Assembly: GCA_965199945.1 (NCBI GenBank)
Contig: OZ241354.1
Location: 3,782,001-3,846,000 of the forward strand
DNA from: VXYL01 sp965199945
Lineage (GTDB): Bacteria > Pseudomonadota > Gammaproteobacteria > Pseudomonadales > Azotimanducaceae
DNA length: 64,000 bases
Direction of reading: 5' to 3'
The notes beneath the pieces were generated by a model. It did no database searches and was not told the DNA's origin. It worked only from the letters and a program-made list of their open reading frames with translations. The position numbers and the translations under genes were made by a program. Of the stretch, positions 32,342 to 40,835 are shown piece after piece. Position 1 is the stretch's first letter. Each line of letters begins with the position of its first letter.

Positions 32342-33574
32342 CTACGCGAGCCAGGCGCAGAGCTTGTCCTCCAGCGCCTGACGCGCGCCACGGTTCTCGG
32401 CCACGACCGCCGCGGCGCGCCGCCCTTCGTCGAGGCGCCGCTGTGGGTTCTCTAGCAGGTCGCTCACCGCGCGCTCCACGTCGGCTGCATCGGCCACCTC
32501 GTGAAGACAGCCGGCGGCATGGAAGCGGGCGCTGATCTCTTCGATCTTGAACCTCGCCGGCCCCATCAGAATGGGCAGTTCCTGCAAGGCCGCTTCGATG
32601 GGATTGTGGCCGCCGGTGTCGTCCAGGCTGCCGCCGACGAAAGCCAGGTCGGCGCGGCCATAGAGATGGGGCAGCGTTCCCATCACGTCGCCGATCAACA
32701 CCTCGGCCCCGCGCGCCCTTTGCGACAGCAGACCGACCGCGAAGCTGGCGCTCTCGGCGAGGCGCGCCACGTCGTGTACGCGCTGCGGGTGGCGGGGGAC
32801 GAGGATGAGGCGCAAGTCCGGCCAGCGCTGCGTCAACCGCCGATGCGCGTCCAGGACGATCTCCTCCTCCCCGGCATGAGTGCTGCCGGCGATCCATGCC
32901 GGCGCAGCGCCGAAGCCGAGGTCGTAGAGGCCGAAGTCGTCGGCCGGCAATTCGGCGTCGAACTTGACGCTGCCGACGACCTCCACGCGCTCGGCACCTA
33001 GCGCCCGAAACCGCGCCGCGGTGTCTTCGTACTGGCAGACCACGCCGCCGAGCAGCCGCAGCATCGGCGCAGTCAGCCCCCGCACACGTCGATAGCGCCG
33101 GAAGGATTTCGCGGACAGCCGCGCGTTCACCAGATAGGCCGATGCGCCGGCGCGAACCGTCTGCGCGATGAGGTTCGGCCAGAGTTCGGTCTCCACCAGA
33201 ATCAGCGCCCGCGGCCGCACGCGGCGCAGAAAACGCCGCACCGCCCAGGGATAGTCGTAGGGCGCGTAGCAGTGCGCCACGTCGTTGCCGAGCAGCGCCT
33301 GCACGCGGGCGCTGCCGGTCGGCGTCATGGTGGTCACGAGGATGGTTTCCCCCGGCAGCCGTGCCTGAACGCCGCGAATCACCGCGGCCACCGCATTCGC
33401 TTCGCCGGCGGAAACGGCGTGGAACCAGACGACCGGCCCCGATAGCCGCGGCACGTTGCCGAAGCGCTCGCCGATGCGCTGCCGATAGCCAGGTTCCAGC
33501 CGCCCGCGCCAAAGCAGGCGCAGCCACACCCAGGGCAGGGCCAAATGCAGCAGCAGCGAATAGAGGAATCGCAA
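32342..33574 (-). CDS. waaA: 3-deoxy-D-manno-octulosonic acid (Kdo) transferase
   Basis: WaaA (KdtA) adds Kdo sugars to lipid A precursor on the inner leaflet of the inner membrane. The product has 410 residues. The N-terminal membrane anchor is FLYSLLLHLALPWVWLRLL. The catalytic Glu lies in WFHAVSAGEANAV, and the glycosyltransferase half contains GSTHAGEEEIVLDAH, LILVPRHPQR and GGSLDDTGGHNPIEAA. No ATG is available; the TTG at 33574 fits the family start. It lies 35 bases after the formylglycine-generating enzyme gene and is probably in the same transcript. Confidence 0.94.
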   Translation of the reverse strand: MRFLYSLLLHLALPWVWLRLLWRGRLEPGYRQRIGERFGNVPRLSGPVVWFHAVSAGEANAVAAVIRGVQARLPGETILVTTMTPTGSARVQALLGNDVAHCYAPYDYPWAVRRFLRRVRPRALILVETELWPNLIAQTVRAGASAYLVNARLSAKSFRRYRRVRGLTAPMLRLLGGVVCQYEDTAARFRALGAERVEVVGSVKFDAELPADDFGLYDLGFGAAPAWIAGSTHAGEEEIVLDAHRRLTQRWPDLRLILVPRHPQRVHDVARLAESASFAVGLLSQRARGAEVLIGDVMGTLPHLYGRADLAFVGGSLDDTGGHNPIEAALQELPILMGPARFKIEEISARFHAAGCLHEVADAADVERAVSDLLENPQRRLDEGRRAAAVVAENRGARQALEDKLCAWLA

Positions 33575-33609
33575 ACGAGGCGCTCGGAGGAAGGCTTGAG
33601 GCCGGGCCC

Positions 33610-34590
33610 CTAGGCCGGCGCTGAATCCCGCGCGCAGCGGAAGCCCATGTTGCCGGTGGCGGACTCCGGCGTATTGGCGTAGCGCGCGGCGACTCGGTAG
33701 CGGTTGCAGTAGCTGTCGTGGCAAAGAAAGGAGCCGCCTTTCAGCACCTTCGCCTCGCCGCTCTCGGGGCCCAGCGGATTGGCGCTCGAGTGGGTCAGGT
33801 GCCAATCGGGGCTGAACCAGTCGCTGCACCACTCCCAGACGTTGCCCACCACGTTGTAGAGGCCGAAGCCGTTGGCGCGGAACGCCCTTGCCGGCGCGGT
33901 GCCCGAATAGCCGTCTTCGGCGCTGTCGTGGTCCGGAAACCGACCCTGCCAGATGTTGCAGCGGTGCTTGCCGGCGACCAGCAGGGCGTCGCCCCAGGGC
34001 AGGCGCTTGCGCGACAGGCCGCCGCGCGCCGCGTACTCCCACTCCGCCTCGCTGGGCAAGCGCTTGCCGGCCCATTGGCAATAGGCCACGGCGTCGTGCC
34101 AGGACACCTGCACGACGGGATGATGCAGACGCCCCTTGAGGTTCGAGCTTGGGCCCTCGGGCCGGCGCCACGAAGCGCCGTCCACAGCCAGCCACCACGG
34201 CGCGTCCGGCACTTCTCCGCGCTTCCCTAGGCGTCGCCGCCGCGACTTCGGCAGCAGCCCTGCGAAGACGTAGGCCCAGCCGTATGCCTCAGCCTGGGTG
34301 CGATAGCCGGTGGCGTCGACGAAGGCGCGGAACTCGGCGTTGGTCACCGCGCATCGATCCACGGCGAACGCATCGACTGCCACTTCGCGCACGGGCCCTT
34401 CGCCGTCTTCCGGGCGCGCGTCCCGATCCTCGGAGCCCATGAAGAAGCTGCCGCCGGGCAGTTCGACCATGTCTTCGACGCGAGGGGGCGAACCGCCCCG
34501 CGCACCGCCCTGCCGAGGGAGTGCTTCCGGGATGCTCGTCGTCGCCGGCGTGGCCCGGGCCGGCGCGCAGCAGGCTGCGTCAGCCGCCAT
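33610..34590 (-). CDS. Formylglycine-generating enzyme (sulfatase activator)
   Basis: FGE oxidises the active-site Cys of sulfatases to C-alpha-formylglycine. The product has 326 residues with the full FGE-sulfatase fold: GGSFFMGSEDRDARPEDGEG near residues 46-65, NAEFRAFVDATGY, VQVSWHDAVAYCQWAGKRLP, NVVGNVWEWCSDWF, and the C-terminal GGSFLCHDSYCNRYR. The two cysteines there correspond to the catalytic, copper-binding pair, so this is a true FGE rather than a general FGE-like protein. It overlaps the start of the upstream sulfatase reading frame by 11 bases, and the sulfatase has a Cys-type site, so the pair works together. Confidence 0.95.
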   Translation of the reverse strand: MAADAACCAPARATPATTSIPEALPRQGGARGGSPPRVEDMVELPGGSFFMGSEDRDARPEDGEGPVREVAVDAFAVDRCAVTNAEFRAFVDATGYRTQAEAYGWAYVFAGLLPKSRRRRLGKRGEVPDAPWWLAVDGASWRRPEGPSSNLKGRLHHPVVQVSWHDAVAYCQWAGKRLPSEAEWEYAARGGLSRKRLPWGDALLVAGKHRCNIWQGRFPDHDSAEDGYSGTAPARAFRANGFGLYNVVGNVWEWCSDWFSPDWHLTHSSANPLGPESGEAKVLKGGSFLCHDSYCNRYRVAARYANTPESATGNMGFRCARDSAPA

Positions 34591-35995
34591 AGCGCTGCCA
34601 GAAGCGGGCGCTGCGCTCGGTGTGGCCGCTCTCCCAATCCTGCCGATAACGCATCATCTCCTGGCGCAGCTCGGCGACGATGGCGTCCGTTCCAGGCTGG
34701 CCGTGCAGATTGCGCGTCTCCCAGGGGTCGTTCTGCAAATCAAACAGCTGGGTCTGTCGCCCGCCCTCGCGGGGCGCGTATTCGATCAGCTTGTGGCTGC
34801 GGTTCTTCACCGCACGCTGGGAGGAGACGTAGGCGAAGTACAAGGTATCGCGCACCTGCGCCGTGGCATCGCCCATCGCCGCGACGAGGCTCTCGCCTTC
34901 GACGCTGCCCGGCCTCGGCGTTCCCGTGAGTTCGCACAGGGTGGGGAAGATGTCCAGCAGGTAGACGTTCGCCGCCGACTGCGCACCCTGGGGAACGCCC
35001 GGCCCGGCGAAGATCAGCGGCACGCGCACGCTGTGTTCGTAGCAGTTCTGCTTGCCCATCAAACCGTGCTGGCCCACCGCCAAGCCGTTGTCGCCAGCGA
35101 AGACGATCACCGTGTCGTCGGTCAGCCCGTTGGCGTCCAAGGCATCGAGCACGCGCCCGAGCTCGTGGTCGAGATGGGTAATCATCGCGTAGTACTCCGC
35201 CTGATGTCGCCGGATTTCCTCCGGCGCGCGCGGAAAGCGCGCCAGCAGTTCGTCGCGGATGCGCAGCGCGCCGTTGTCGAAGGGGTGCCCGCCGAGGAAG
35301 TTCGGCGGCAACGGCATGTCCTCGGCGGGATACGTCTCCAGGAAGCGCTGCGGCATGGTGCGCGGATCGTGGGGCGCCAGCAGGGCGACGTAGGCGAAGA
35401 ACGGGCTGTCGCTCGCGCCAGCGCGCTCGATGTAGTCGATGGCCGCATCCGCGAGGATCTCGCTGGAGTGGCGTCCGGCGTGGATGTGGTCGCAGTCGCG
35501 CCACGCGACGTCGTTGTTGCCGAAGGACGGCGGATCGGCGATGTAGGGCAACCGCTTGTCGTACTTGCCGCTGGCGTCGTAGTGGTAGGCGGGCACGTTC
35601 CAATGGTCTGCCATGCCGCCGAAGTAGATCTCGTCGCCGTCGTCGAAGGAGCGGTTGAAGCTTTCGCGCCCGTTGTGCCACTTGCCGGCGCCCCAGGTGG
35701 CGTAGCCGCGTTCGCGCAGCGCTTCGCCGAGCATCGTGTGCTCCGCCGGAATGCTGCTGCCGGAATCGTGCAGGTGGAAGAGCGTGCGCCCGGTGTGCAG
35801 CATGGCGCGGCTCGGCATGCAGATCGCGCCGTGGGTGCCGCAGGGAATGTGCGCGTGGGTGAAGGCGCAGCCGCGCGCCGCCAGGCGGTCGAGATTGGGC
35901 GTGTGGATGCGCGGATTGCCGAGCGCGCGGATCGTGTCGAAGCGCTGGTCGTCGGCGAAGAACAGCAGGATGTTCGGTGGCTTGCCTTGGCTCAT
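34580..35995 (-). CDS. Cys-type sulfatase (arylsulfatase/choline-sulfatase superfamily)
   Basis: Hydrolyses a sulfate ester. The product has 471 residues and starts MSQGKPPNILLFFADDQRFDT, the usual metal-binding N-terminus with two Asp. The modification motif CMPSRAMLHTGR near residues 59-70 fits C-x-P-S-R. The second half has FAGDNGLAVGQHGLMGKQ and ends with the QLFDLQNDPWETRNLHGQP block. No signal peptide is visible, so it may act in the cytoplasm. The substrate is unknown; sulfated sugars or sulfated small molecules are both possible. Its reading frame overlaps that of the downstream FGE gene, which supplies its cofactor, and a PQQ dehydrogenase lies upstream. Confidence 0.94.
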   Translation of the reverse strand: MSQGKPPNILLFFADDQRFDTIRALGNPRIHTPNLDRLAARGCAFTHAHIPCGTHGAICMPSRAMLHTGRTLFHLHDSGSSIPAEHTMLGEALRERGYATWGAGKWHNGRESFNRSFDDGDEIYFGGMADHWNVPAYHYDASGKYDKRLPYIADPPSFGNNDVAWRDCDHIHAGRHSSEILADAAIDYIERAGASDSPFFAYVALLAPHDPRTMPQRFLETYPAEDMPLPPNFLGGHPFDNGALRIRDELLARFPRAPEEIRRHQAEYYAMITHLDHELGRVLDALDANGLTDDTVIVFAGDNGLAVGQHGLMGKQNCYEHSVRVPLIFAGPGVPQGAQSAANVYLLDIFPTLCELTGTPRPGSVEGESLVAAMGDATAQVRDTLYFAYVSSQRAVKNRSHKLIEYAPREGGRQTQLFDLQNDPWETRNLHGQPGTDAIVAELRQEMMRYRQDWESGHTERSARFWQRYGG

Positions 35996-36037
35996 GTCGT
36001 CTCCTCTTGGGCGAGCGCGTGATTCTGGCCCGAATCC

Positions 36038-38110
36038 TCAGGGCAGGCGGAACGCGAAGTAGTCGGCGCCGCTGGGCACGCCGGTGCGTCCGCCGCCAGC
36101 GGCGATGGCCACGTACTGCCTGCCGGCCACGCTGTAGACCGCCGGCGTCGAGAAGCCGGCGGCGCTGAGTTCCGTTTCCCAGAGCAGCGCGCCGTCGCGT
36201 TCGTCGTAGGCGCGGAACTTGGCGTCCGGCGTTGCCGCGATGAAGATCAGCCCCGACGCCGTGACCACCGGGCCACCGTAGCTGATCGCGCCGAGGCCGA
36301 GGTTTGGATGCGTCGGGAAGTTGCCGAAGGGAATCGACCAGACGATCTCGCCGGACGCCAAGTCGATGGAGTTGAGCGTGCCCCAGGGCGGCGCGCTGCC
36401 GGGCAGTTCTTCGTCGTCGCGCAGATAGGCGTAGCAGCAGAAGGCGTAGGAGACGTCCGCCGTGGGCTCGTCCTTGACCGGCGCCTCGGCAAGGATGTAG
36501 CGCAGGATGCCGGTGCGTTCCCCTTCGCGCAGATGCGCGAAGCCGGGCATCCGCCCCCTGCCTTCGTTGACGATGGCCGCAGCTTCGCCGGGGCCCATGC
36601 GTTCGCGCAAGCCTTCCAGCGCCACGCCAGCATCCGTGCCTTCGCGGTCTGCGCCATGGCAACTGCCGCAGTGCCTGGCATAGCTGCCGTAGTTGCTGCT
36701 GCCAGCGGGCACTTCGCTCAGCTTGAGCGGGCCCGCCACATTGTGGGCATTGAGGATCAAGCGCGAAGTCGCCGGATCGAATGCGGCGCCGCCCCATCCG
36801 GCGCCGCCGTCGTACCACGGCTGGAGGAGCACGGTGCCGACCTTCGGCGGCGCCCAGGGCCGCAGGTCGAAGTCCGCGATGGCGTCTTCGACGAAGGCGC
36901 GCGCCTCGGGCGTGCGATTGGTGATCTCGAACTGCTGGCGCGAGAACGCGACGCTGGAGAACCGCTGCGTGGGCGCCGGCGATTCCCCTGGGATCGAACT
37001 CGACACGGCGCTGTCCACTTCCACGATGGGATACAGTGATTCGCCGGTCTCGCGGTCGAAGAGGTAGAGGTGGCCGGATTTCGTGGCCAGCGCCACGGCA
37101 TCCGTTTTGCGCCCGTCGCGTTCGATCTGAACCAGCGTCGGCGGCGAGGCGTTGTCGCGGTCCCACAGGTCGTGGCGCACCACCTGGTAGTGCCAGAGGA
37201 GTTCGCCGGTATGCACGTCCAAGGCGAGCAGGCAGTTCGCGTAGAGGTTGTCGCCGAGGCGCCCGGCGCCTAGGAAGTCCGGCGTCGCCGAGCCGGTGGG
37301 CGCGAACAGGATGCCGCGCTCTTCGTCGAGCGTCATGCCCGTCCATGCATTTGCGCCGCCCGCGGTGGCGAGCGCACCCTCGGCCCAGGTCTCCGACCCA
37401 GGCGCACCGGGAGTGGGAACCGTGTCGAACTGCCACACCAGCTCGCCGTCGACGGCGTTGAATGCGCGGATGGAACCTGGGAAGGCATCCTCCCACTCGG
37501 AAGTGGAGAAGCCGAGGATGATCAAATCCTCGAATACGACGCCCGGCACCGTGACGTCGAGCGCCCTTCCTGCGTACGCGACGTTGACGCGGTAGTTCGT
37601 GCCGGCGCCCTCCTGGTTGTTCCGCGTGGGCGTCAAATCAAGCATGCCGCCATCGCCGAAACCCGCCACCAGCGTTCCATCGGCGGCATTCAGGGCGATC
37701 AGGCGCCGCCGCCATGCGAAATAGACGCGCTTGTCGTCGCCTTTCTCCCACCACATCAGGCCGCGTTGCGGCGCGGACGATAGATCGAGGTCCCGGCGCC
37801 AGATCTCCTCGCCAGTCGCCGCATCGAGCGCGAACGCCGCCGCATGCGGCGACAGCCCGTAGAAGACGCCATCGACCACCAGCGGACTGGTGTACATCGA
37901 CGCCCCCGGCTCGCCGGAGTCGTAGACCCACGCAAGCTCCAACTCGGCCACATTGCCGCGGTCGATCTGCGCAAGCGGCGAATAGTGCGTCCGCCCAACG
38001 TCGCCGAGATAGACCCGCCAGTCCGCATCCGGCGCAACCTCCACCCGACTCCCGCACGCGCAAAGCGCCAACGCGCCGACGGCGACGGAGATCGGCGGCA
38101 GAGACTTCAC
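36038..38110 (-). CDS. PQQ-dependent dehydrogenase with embedded c-type haem domain, lipoprotein
   Basis: The product has 690 residues. The N-terminus has a lipoprotein-like signal (VGALALCACGS), placing it in the periplasm. An eight-bladed propeller of the glucose-dehydrogenase-like quinoprotein type is suggested by repeats such as DAATGEEIWRRD, DVHTGELLWHYQ, DLASGEIVWSIP and DERDGALLWETEL, and by HDLWDRDNASPP. A cytochrome c insertion near residues 470-560 carries CGSCH. Electrons from the oxidised alcohol or sugar would pass from PQQ to this haem. The sulfatase-FGE pair starts 42 bases downstream, suggesting a shared pathway in which a sulfated sugar or alcohol is desulfated and oxidised. 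PQQ synthesis genes are not in the window. Confidence 0.88.
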   Translation of the reverse strand: MKSLPPISVAVGALALCACGSRVEVAPDADWRVYLGDVGRTHYSPLAQIDRGNVAELELAWVYDSGEPGASMYTSPLVVDGVFYGLSPHAAAFALDAATGEEIWRRDLDLSSAPQRGLMWWEKGDDKRVYFAWRRRLIALNAADGTLVAGFGDGGMLDLTPTRNNQEGAGTNYRVNVAYAGRALDVTVPGVVFEDLIILGFSTSEWEDAFPGSIRAFNAVDGELVWQFDTVPTPGAPGSETWAEGALATAGGANAWTGMTLDEERGILFAPTGSATPDFLGAGRLGDNLYANCLLALDVHTGELLWHYQVVRHDLWDRDNASPPTLVQIERDGRKTDAVALATKSGHLYLFDRETGESLYPIVEVDSAVSSSIPGESPAPTQRFSSVAFSRQQFEITNRTPEARAFVEDAIADFDLRPWAPPKVGTVLLQPWYDGGAGWGGAAFDPATSRLILNAHNVAGPLKLSEVPAGSSNYGSYARHCGSCHGADREGTDAGVALEGLRERMGPGEAAAIVNEGRGRMPGFAHLREGERTGILRYILAEAPVKDEPTADVSYAFCCYAYLRDDEELPGSAPPWGTLNSIDLASGEIVWSIPFGNFPTHPNLGLGAISYGGPVVTASGLIFIAATPDAKFRAYDERDGALLWETELSAAGFSTPAVYSVAGRQYVAIAAGGGRTGVPSGADYFAFRLP

Positions 38111-38134
38111 AATGTGCCCCCCATCCCGTGGCCG

Positions 38135-38725
38135 TCAATCCGTCCCTTGCGTCTTCAAGTCCTCGAATTTCTCGCCACCATGCGCACCCTCCCTTAGGTA
38201 CTGGTAGCCCCTGCGGTTGGCCAGCGTCTTGGTGATCTTCTCTACGATCGACAGCCTTGTCGCCTTCGACTGAATCCTCAAGCCAAGCTGCGCCGCAATT
38301 GCCCTCAACGTCTGGACGTTGTACGAGGCACGGTCGGACAAGGTCCGCTCTACCTCGTCGGACGACAGCTTCCGCAATTCGTCAAGCGCCTTCACAGCGT
38401 CCAGATCGCCAGCTCTCGCTTGGCGTCTCGGCATGCCGTTCGGGCGCGGCCGTTCGGAAAGGCCGAGCACGCGACACATTGTCGGATCCGCTTCGGCAAC
38501 TCGGACGAAATCCTTGACCGTCTCAATGGTCGAGGCAATCTCCGCCGCTCCTTCGTCCGTTGGCAACGAGTTCAACCGGCTGCGAAAGTTCTGCAGAAAC
38601 TCGATCAGCGACACCAAGTCCGCATCCATTCTCGCTTTTGCTTCGGGCGACGGGAGCGCTTCCACAAGCGCCGACAGATCAGTTAGGAACCTGTCCAGTT
38701 TCCGGCCAGTGGTTGCAGCGCCCAT
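38135..38725 (-). CDS. Small partner protein of the ParA-like ATPase, SAP-like C-terminus
   Basis: The product has about 196 residues (MGAATTGRKLDRFLTDLS...). I do not recognise the family. Residues 1-100 are helical. Residues 130-185 (ERTLSDRASYNVQTLRAIAAQLGLRI...RLSIVEKITKTLANRRGYQ) resemble SAP or Rho-N-like helix-extended-helix DNA-binding motifs. The ATG at 38725 overlaps the ParA gene stop (38728) by a few bases if the upstream ATG at 38731 is used. By position it would be the ParB-like or adaptor partner of the ATPase. It lies between a PQQ dehydrogenase and galU, in DNA that is visibly less GC-rich. Confidence 0.6.
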   Translation of the reverse strand: MGAATTGRKLDRFLTDLSALVEALPSPEAKARMDADLVSLIEFLQNFRSRLNSLPTDEGAAEIASTIETVKDFVRVAEADPTMCRVLGLSERPRPNGMPRRQARAGDLDAVKALDELRKLSSDEVERTLSDRASYNVQTLRAIAAQLGLRIQSKATRLSIVEKITKTLANRRGYQYLREGAHGGEKFEDLKTQGTD

Positions 38726-38727
38726 GT

Positions 38728-39654
38728 TCAAAACCTCCGCAACAGTTCATCAGCGACCTTCGGATATTCTTGCTTAGCTGTCGCCCTTCTTGCGTTGTCG
38801 GAGTCATGGAGCCAAACGGGCAGGCTGTTGGCTGCGGCCTCGGTGTAGCCAATGAGCTCGGTGGTGTGCGTGTCGAAACACTTGTCTCCAAAATCAGCAC
38901 GGACCTCGACCATCTTGTCGGCGTGGGCGTTGGTCATGACCTGTCCTCCGATGCGCACCCTAACGAAGAGGATGCCGCCTAGTTCGGCGTAGGCCGTTTG
39001 GCCCCGACCGGCGAGAGTCGCTGCGCTCTTCAACATCGTGTCCATCTCGCGCACCTTCCGATGCAGGGTGTTCAGTCCTATCGTGGAGAGGTGATCCGGA
39101 ATCGCCGTGACAATGTAGTAGTCGCTTGCAAGCAATGCGTTCTGCGTCATCAGGTAGAGATTCGGGGGGCAATCGATGATGATGTAGTCGTAGTCGTCGC
39201 CCACCTCTTCGACGACACGGCAAAGAAACTGCCTGTCGCGCAGGACGCTCTCCGCCTGTTCCTTGAGTTTGGCCATGCTCGGATGAACACCGACGATGCT
39301 GCCCGTGGCGATGTCCTCGCCGATCAAGTCGATGTCGCACGGGACCAAGTGGATTCTAGGATGCCGTCGCCCGTCCCGAAGGCGAATCGGCTCGCGCCAA
39401 ATGTACCTCTTGGCGTCTATCGGCTTGCGGCCCACATACCTCTTGTACATGTCGAGGATTGTGCCGACCTTCCTCTTTCGCTTCTGCCAGTCTTCCACCG
39501 ACGCGCAAAGAAAGGTGAGATTCGTCTGCGGGTCTATGTCGATGAGCAACACGCGCTTGTCTCGCGGCCCCGCAAGCCAGCACGCGATGTGATAGGCAGA
39601 CGTGGTCTTCGCCACGCCGCCCTTGTAGTTGATGAAGGTAAGAACGGTTGCCAT
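38728..39654 (-). CDS. ParA/MinD-family ATPase
   Basis: The product has 308 residues from the ATG at 39654. It shows the deviant Walker A motif KGGVAKTTS near residues 11-19, the A' motif LLIDIDPQTNLTFL and Walker B YIIIDCPPNLYL. It has no N-terminal HTH, so it is not a plasmid P1-type ParA with its own operator-binding domain. The length is a little above chromosomal ParA (about 265), with extra residues at 60-110. The stop overlaps the start region of the small partner gene. Members of this family position plasmids, chromosomes, arrays or protein clusters; an unpaired copy in an accessory patch often marks an integrated element. Confidence 0.88.
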   Translation of the reverse strand: MATVLTFINYKGGVAKTTSAYHIACWLAGPRDKRVLLIDIDPQTNLTFLCASVEDWQKRKRKVGTILDMYKRYVGRKPIDAKRYIWREPIRLRDGRRHPRIHLVPCDIDLIGEDIATGSIVGVHPSMAKLKEQAESVLRDRQFLCRVVEEVGDDYDYIIIDCPPNLYLMTQNALLASDYYIVTAIPDHLSTIGLNTLHRKVREMDTMLKSAATLAGRGQTAYAELGGILFVRVRIGGQVMTNAHADKMVEVRADFGDKCFDTHTTELIGYTEAAANSLPVWLHDSDNARRATAKQEYPKVADELLRRF

Positions 39655-39703
39655 CTTTATGGGTCTGCCCAATGCGCCACGACGATCATTGGCAGTAAGC
39701 GTA

Positions 39704-39726
39704 GCACCTTTGGTGCTCCAAAGTGC
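39704..39726. promoter_or_regulatory. Inverted repeat upstream of the ParA-like gene (possible operator)
   Basis: CTTTGG-TGCT-CCAAAG is a perfect 6-base dyad (39708-39723), and the flanking GCAC/GTGC extend it with one bulge. It lies 54 bases before the ParA start. ParA-type operons are often autoregulated through such sites, so it is a reasonable operator or centromere-like site, but this is inference. Confidence 0.45.
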
Positions 39727-39784
39727 ATTCCGTACTGTGGCGATGTGAGGTGCGTCACTCTTGCGGCTCCACTTCCCATACCCC

Positions 39785-40654
39785 TCAAAGCTCCCCCGCC
39801 GCGCGCCGAACCATCCGTGCCATGTCGTCCTTCATGTCCTTGTCGCGCAACCCATAGTGGAGCAGCGCTTCGAAGTGGCTGGCGGGGTCGCCGGTGGTGA
39901 ACCAGCGGCCTTGGCGGACCGGGCAGGCGTGGACCGAGCCGCCGCGCTCGATGTAGGCGGCGGCGGCGTCCATCAGCCACAGTTCGCCGCCCTTGCCGGT
40001 GGGGGTTTCGGCCAGCACGTCGATGAAGTCCGGCGGCAGGATGTAGCGCCCGAAGCCCACCAGCGTCGACGTGACCTCCGCTGGCGCGGGCTTCTCCACG
40101 ATCCGCTGGACGCGCAAATCGCCGTCCGTCTCCACCATGCCGTAGTTCGGAACCTGCTCCCGGGGCACGTCCTGGACGCCGAGGATCAGCCCCGGGGTGG
40201 CGCGGTAGCGCGCGATCAGCTGGCTCGTGAACGGCTCCTCGGCGCTCACGAGATCGTCGCCGAAGGCGTAGACGAAGGGTACGCCGCCCATGAACGGGGC
40301 GGCATTCAGCGCCGGCGTGCCGTTGCCGTAGGGGCCGCGCTGGCGCACATAGGCCGCGTTGACGAGCTGGCTTGGCGTGCGCACCGCATCGAGCTTGCGG
40401 GCGTCGCCTGCGCTCGCCAAGGATTTCTCCAGCGTCGGGTGGCGATCGAAGTGATCCTCGATCGCCGTCTTGTCCCAGCGCGTGACGAAGACGACGTCTT
40501 CGATGCCGCTGGCTGCAAGTTCCTCCACCACATGCTGCACGATTGGGCGGTCGAGCAGCGGAATCATCTCCTTGGGAATCGCCTTGGTCGCCGGCAGGAA
40601 GCGCGTGCCGCTGCCGGCCACGGCCACCACCGCTTTGGTAATCGATCCCGTCAC
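39785..40654 (-). CDS. galU: UTP-glucose-1-phosphate uridylyltransferase
   Basis: Makes UDP-glucose for LPS, capsule and glycolipid synthesis. The product has 289 residues from the GTG at 40654. The nucleotide-binding signature reads KAVVAVAGSGTRFLPATKAIPKEMIP, where most GalU proteins have PVAGLGTR. FVYAFGDDLV, EKPAPAEV and GRYILPPDF are conserved. An in-frame extension to 40978 is antisense to glmU and is rejected. It is divergent from glmU across 181 bases. Confidence 0.95.
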   Translation of the reverse strand: MTGSITKAVVAVAGSGTRFLPATKAIPKEMIPLLDRPIVQHVVEELAASGIEDVVFVTRWDKTAIEDHFDRHPTLEKSLASAGDARKLDAVRTPSQLVNAAYVRQRGPYGNGTPALNAAPFMGGVPFVYAFGDDLVSAEEPFTSQLIARYRATPGLILGVQDVPREQVPNYGMVETDGDLRVQRIVEKPAPAEVTSTLVGFGRYILPPDFIDVLAETPTGKGGELWLMDAAAAYIERGGSVHACPVRQGRWFTTGDPASHFEALLHYGLRDKDMKDDMARMVRRAAGEL

Positions 40655-40835
40655 GGCGCCGATTGTGGCAAATCGCTGGTTCGATTCACATGTGCTGGCT
40701 GTGCGGACGAGCCGTTGCCTGCGCGCGTTCCGGCGGGCTTGGAACATCCTGTAACAAATCGGCCTTGGCGCGGGCGCCCCGCTTTGGCCGCGCACTCCTA
40801 TAATCGGCAGCGTTGGGCGGCGAAGGCTTGGGCGA

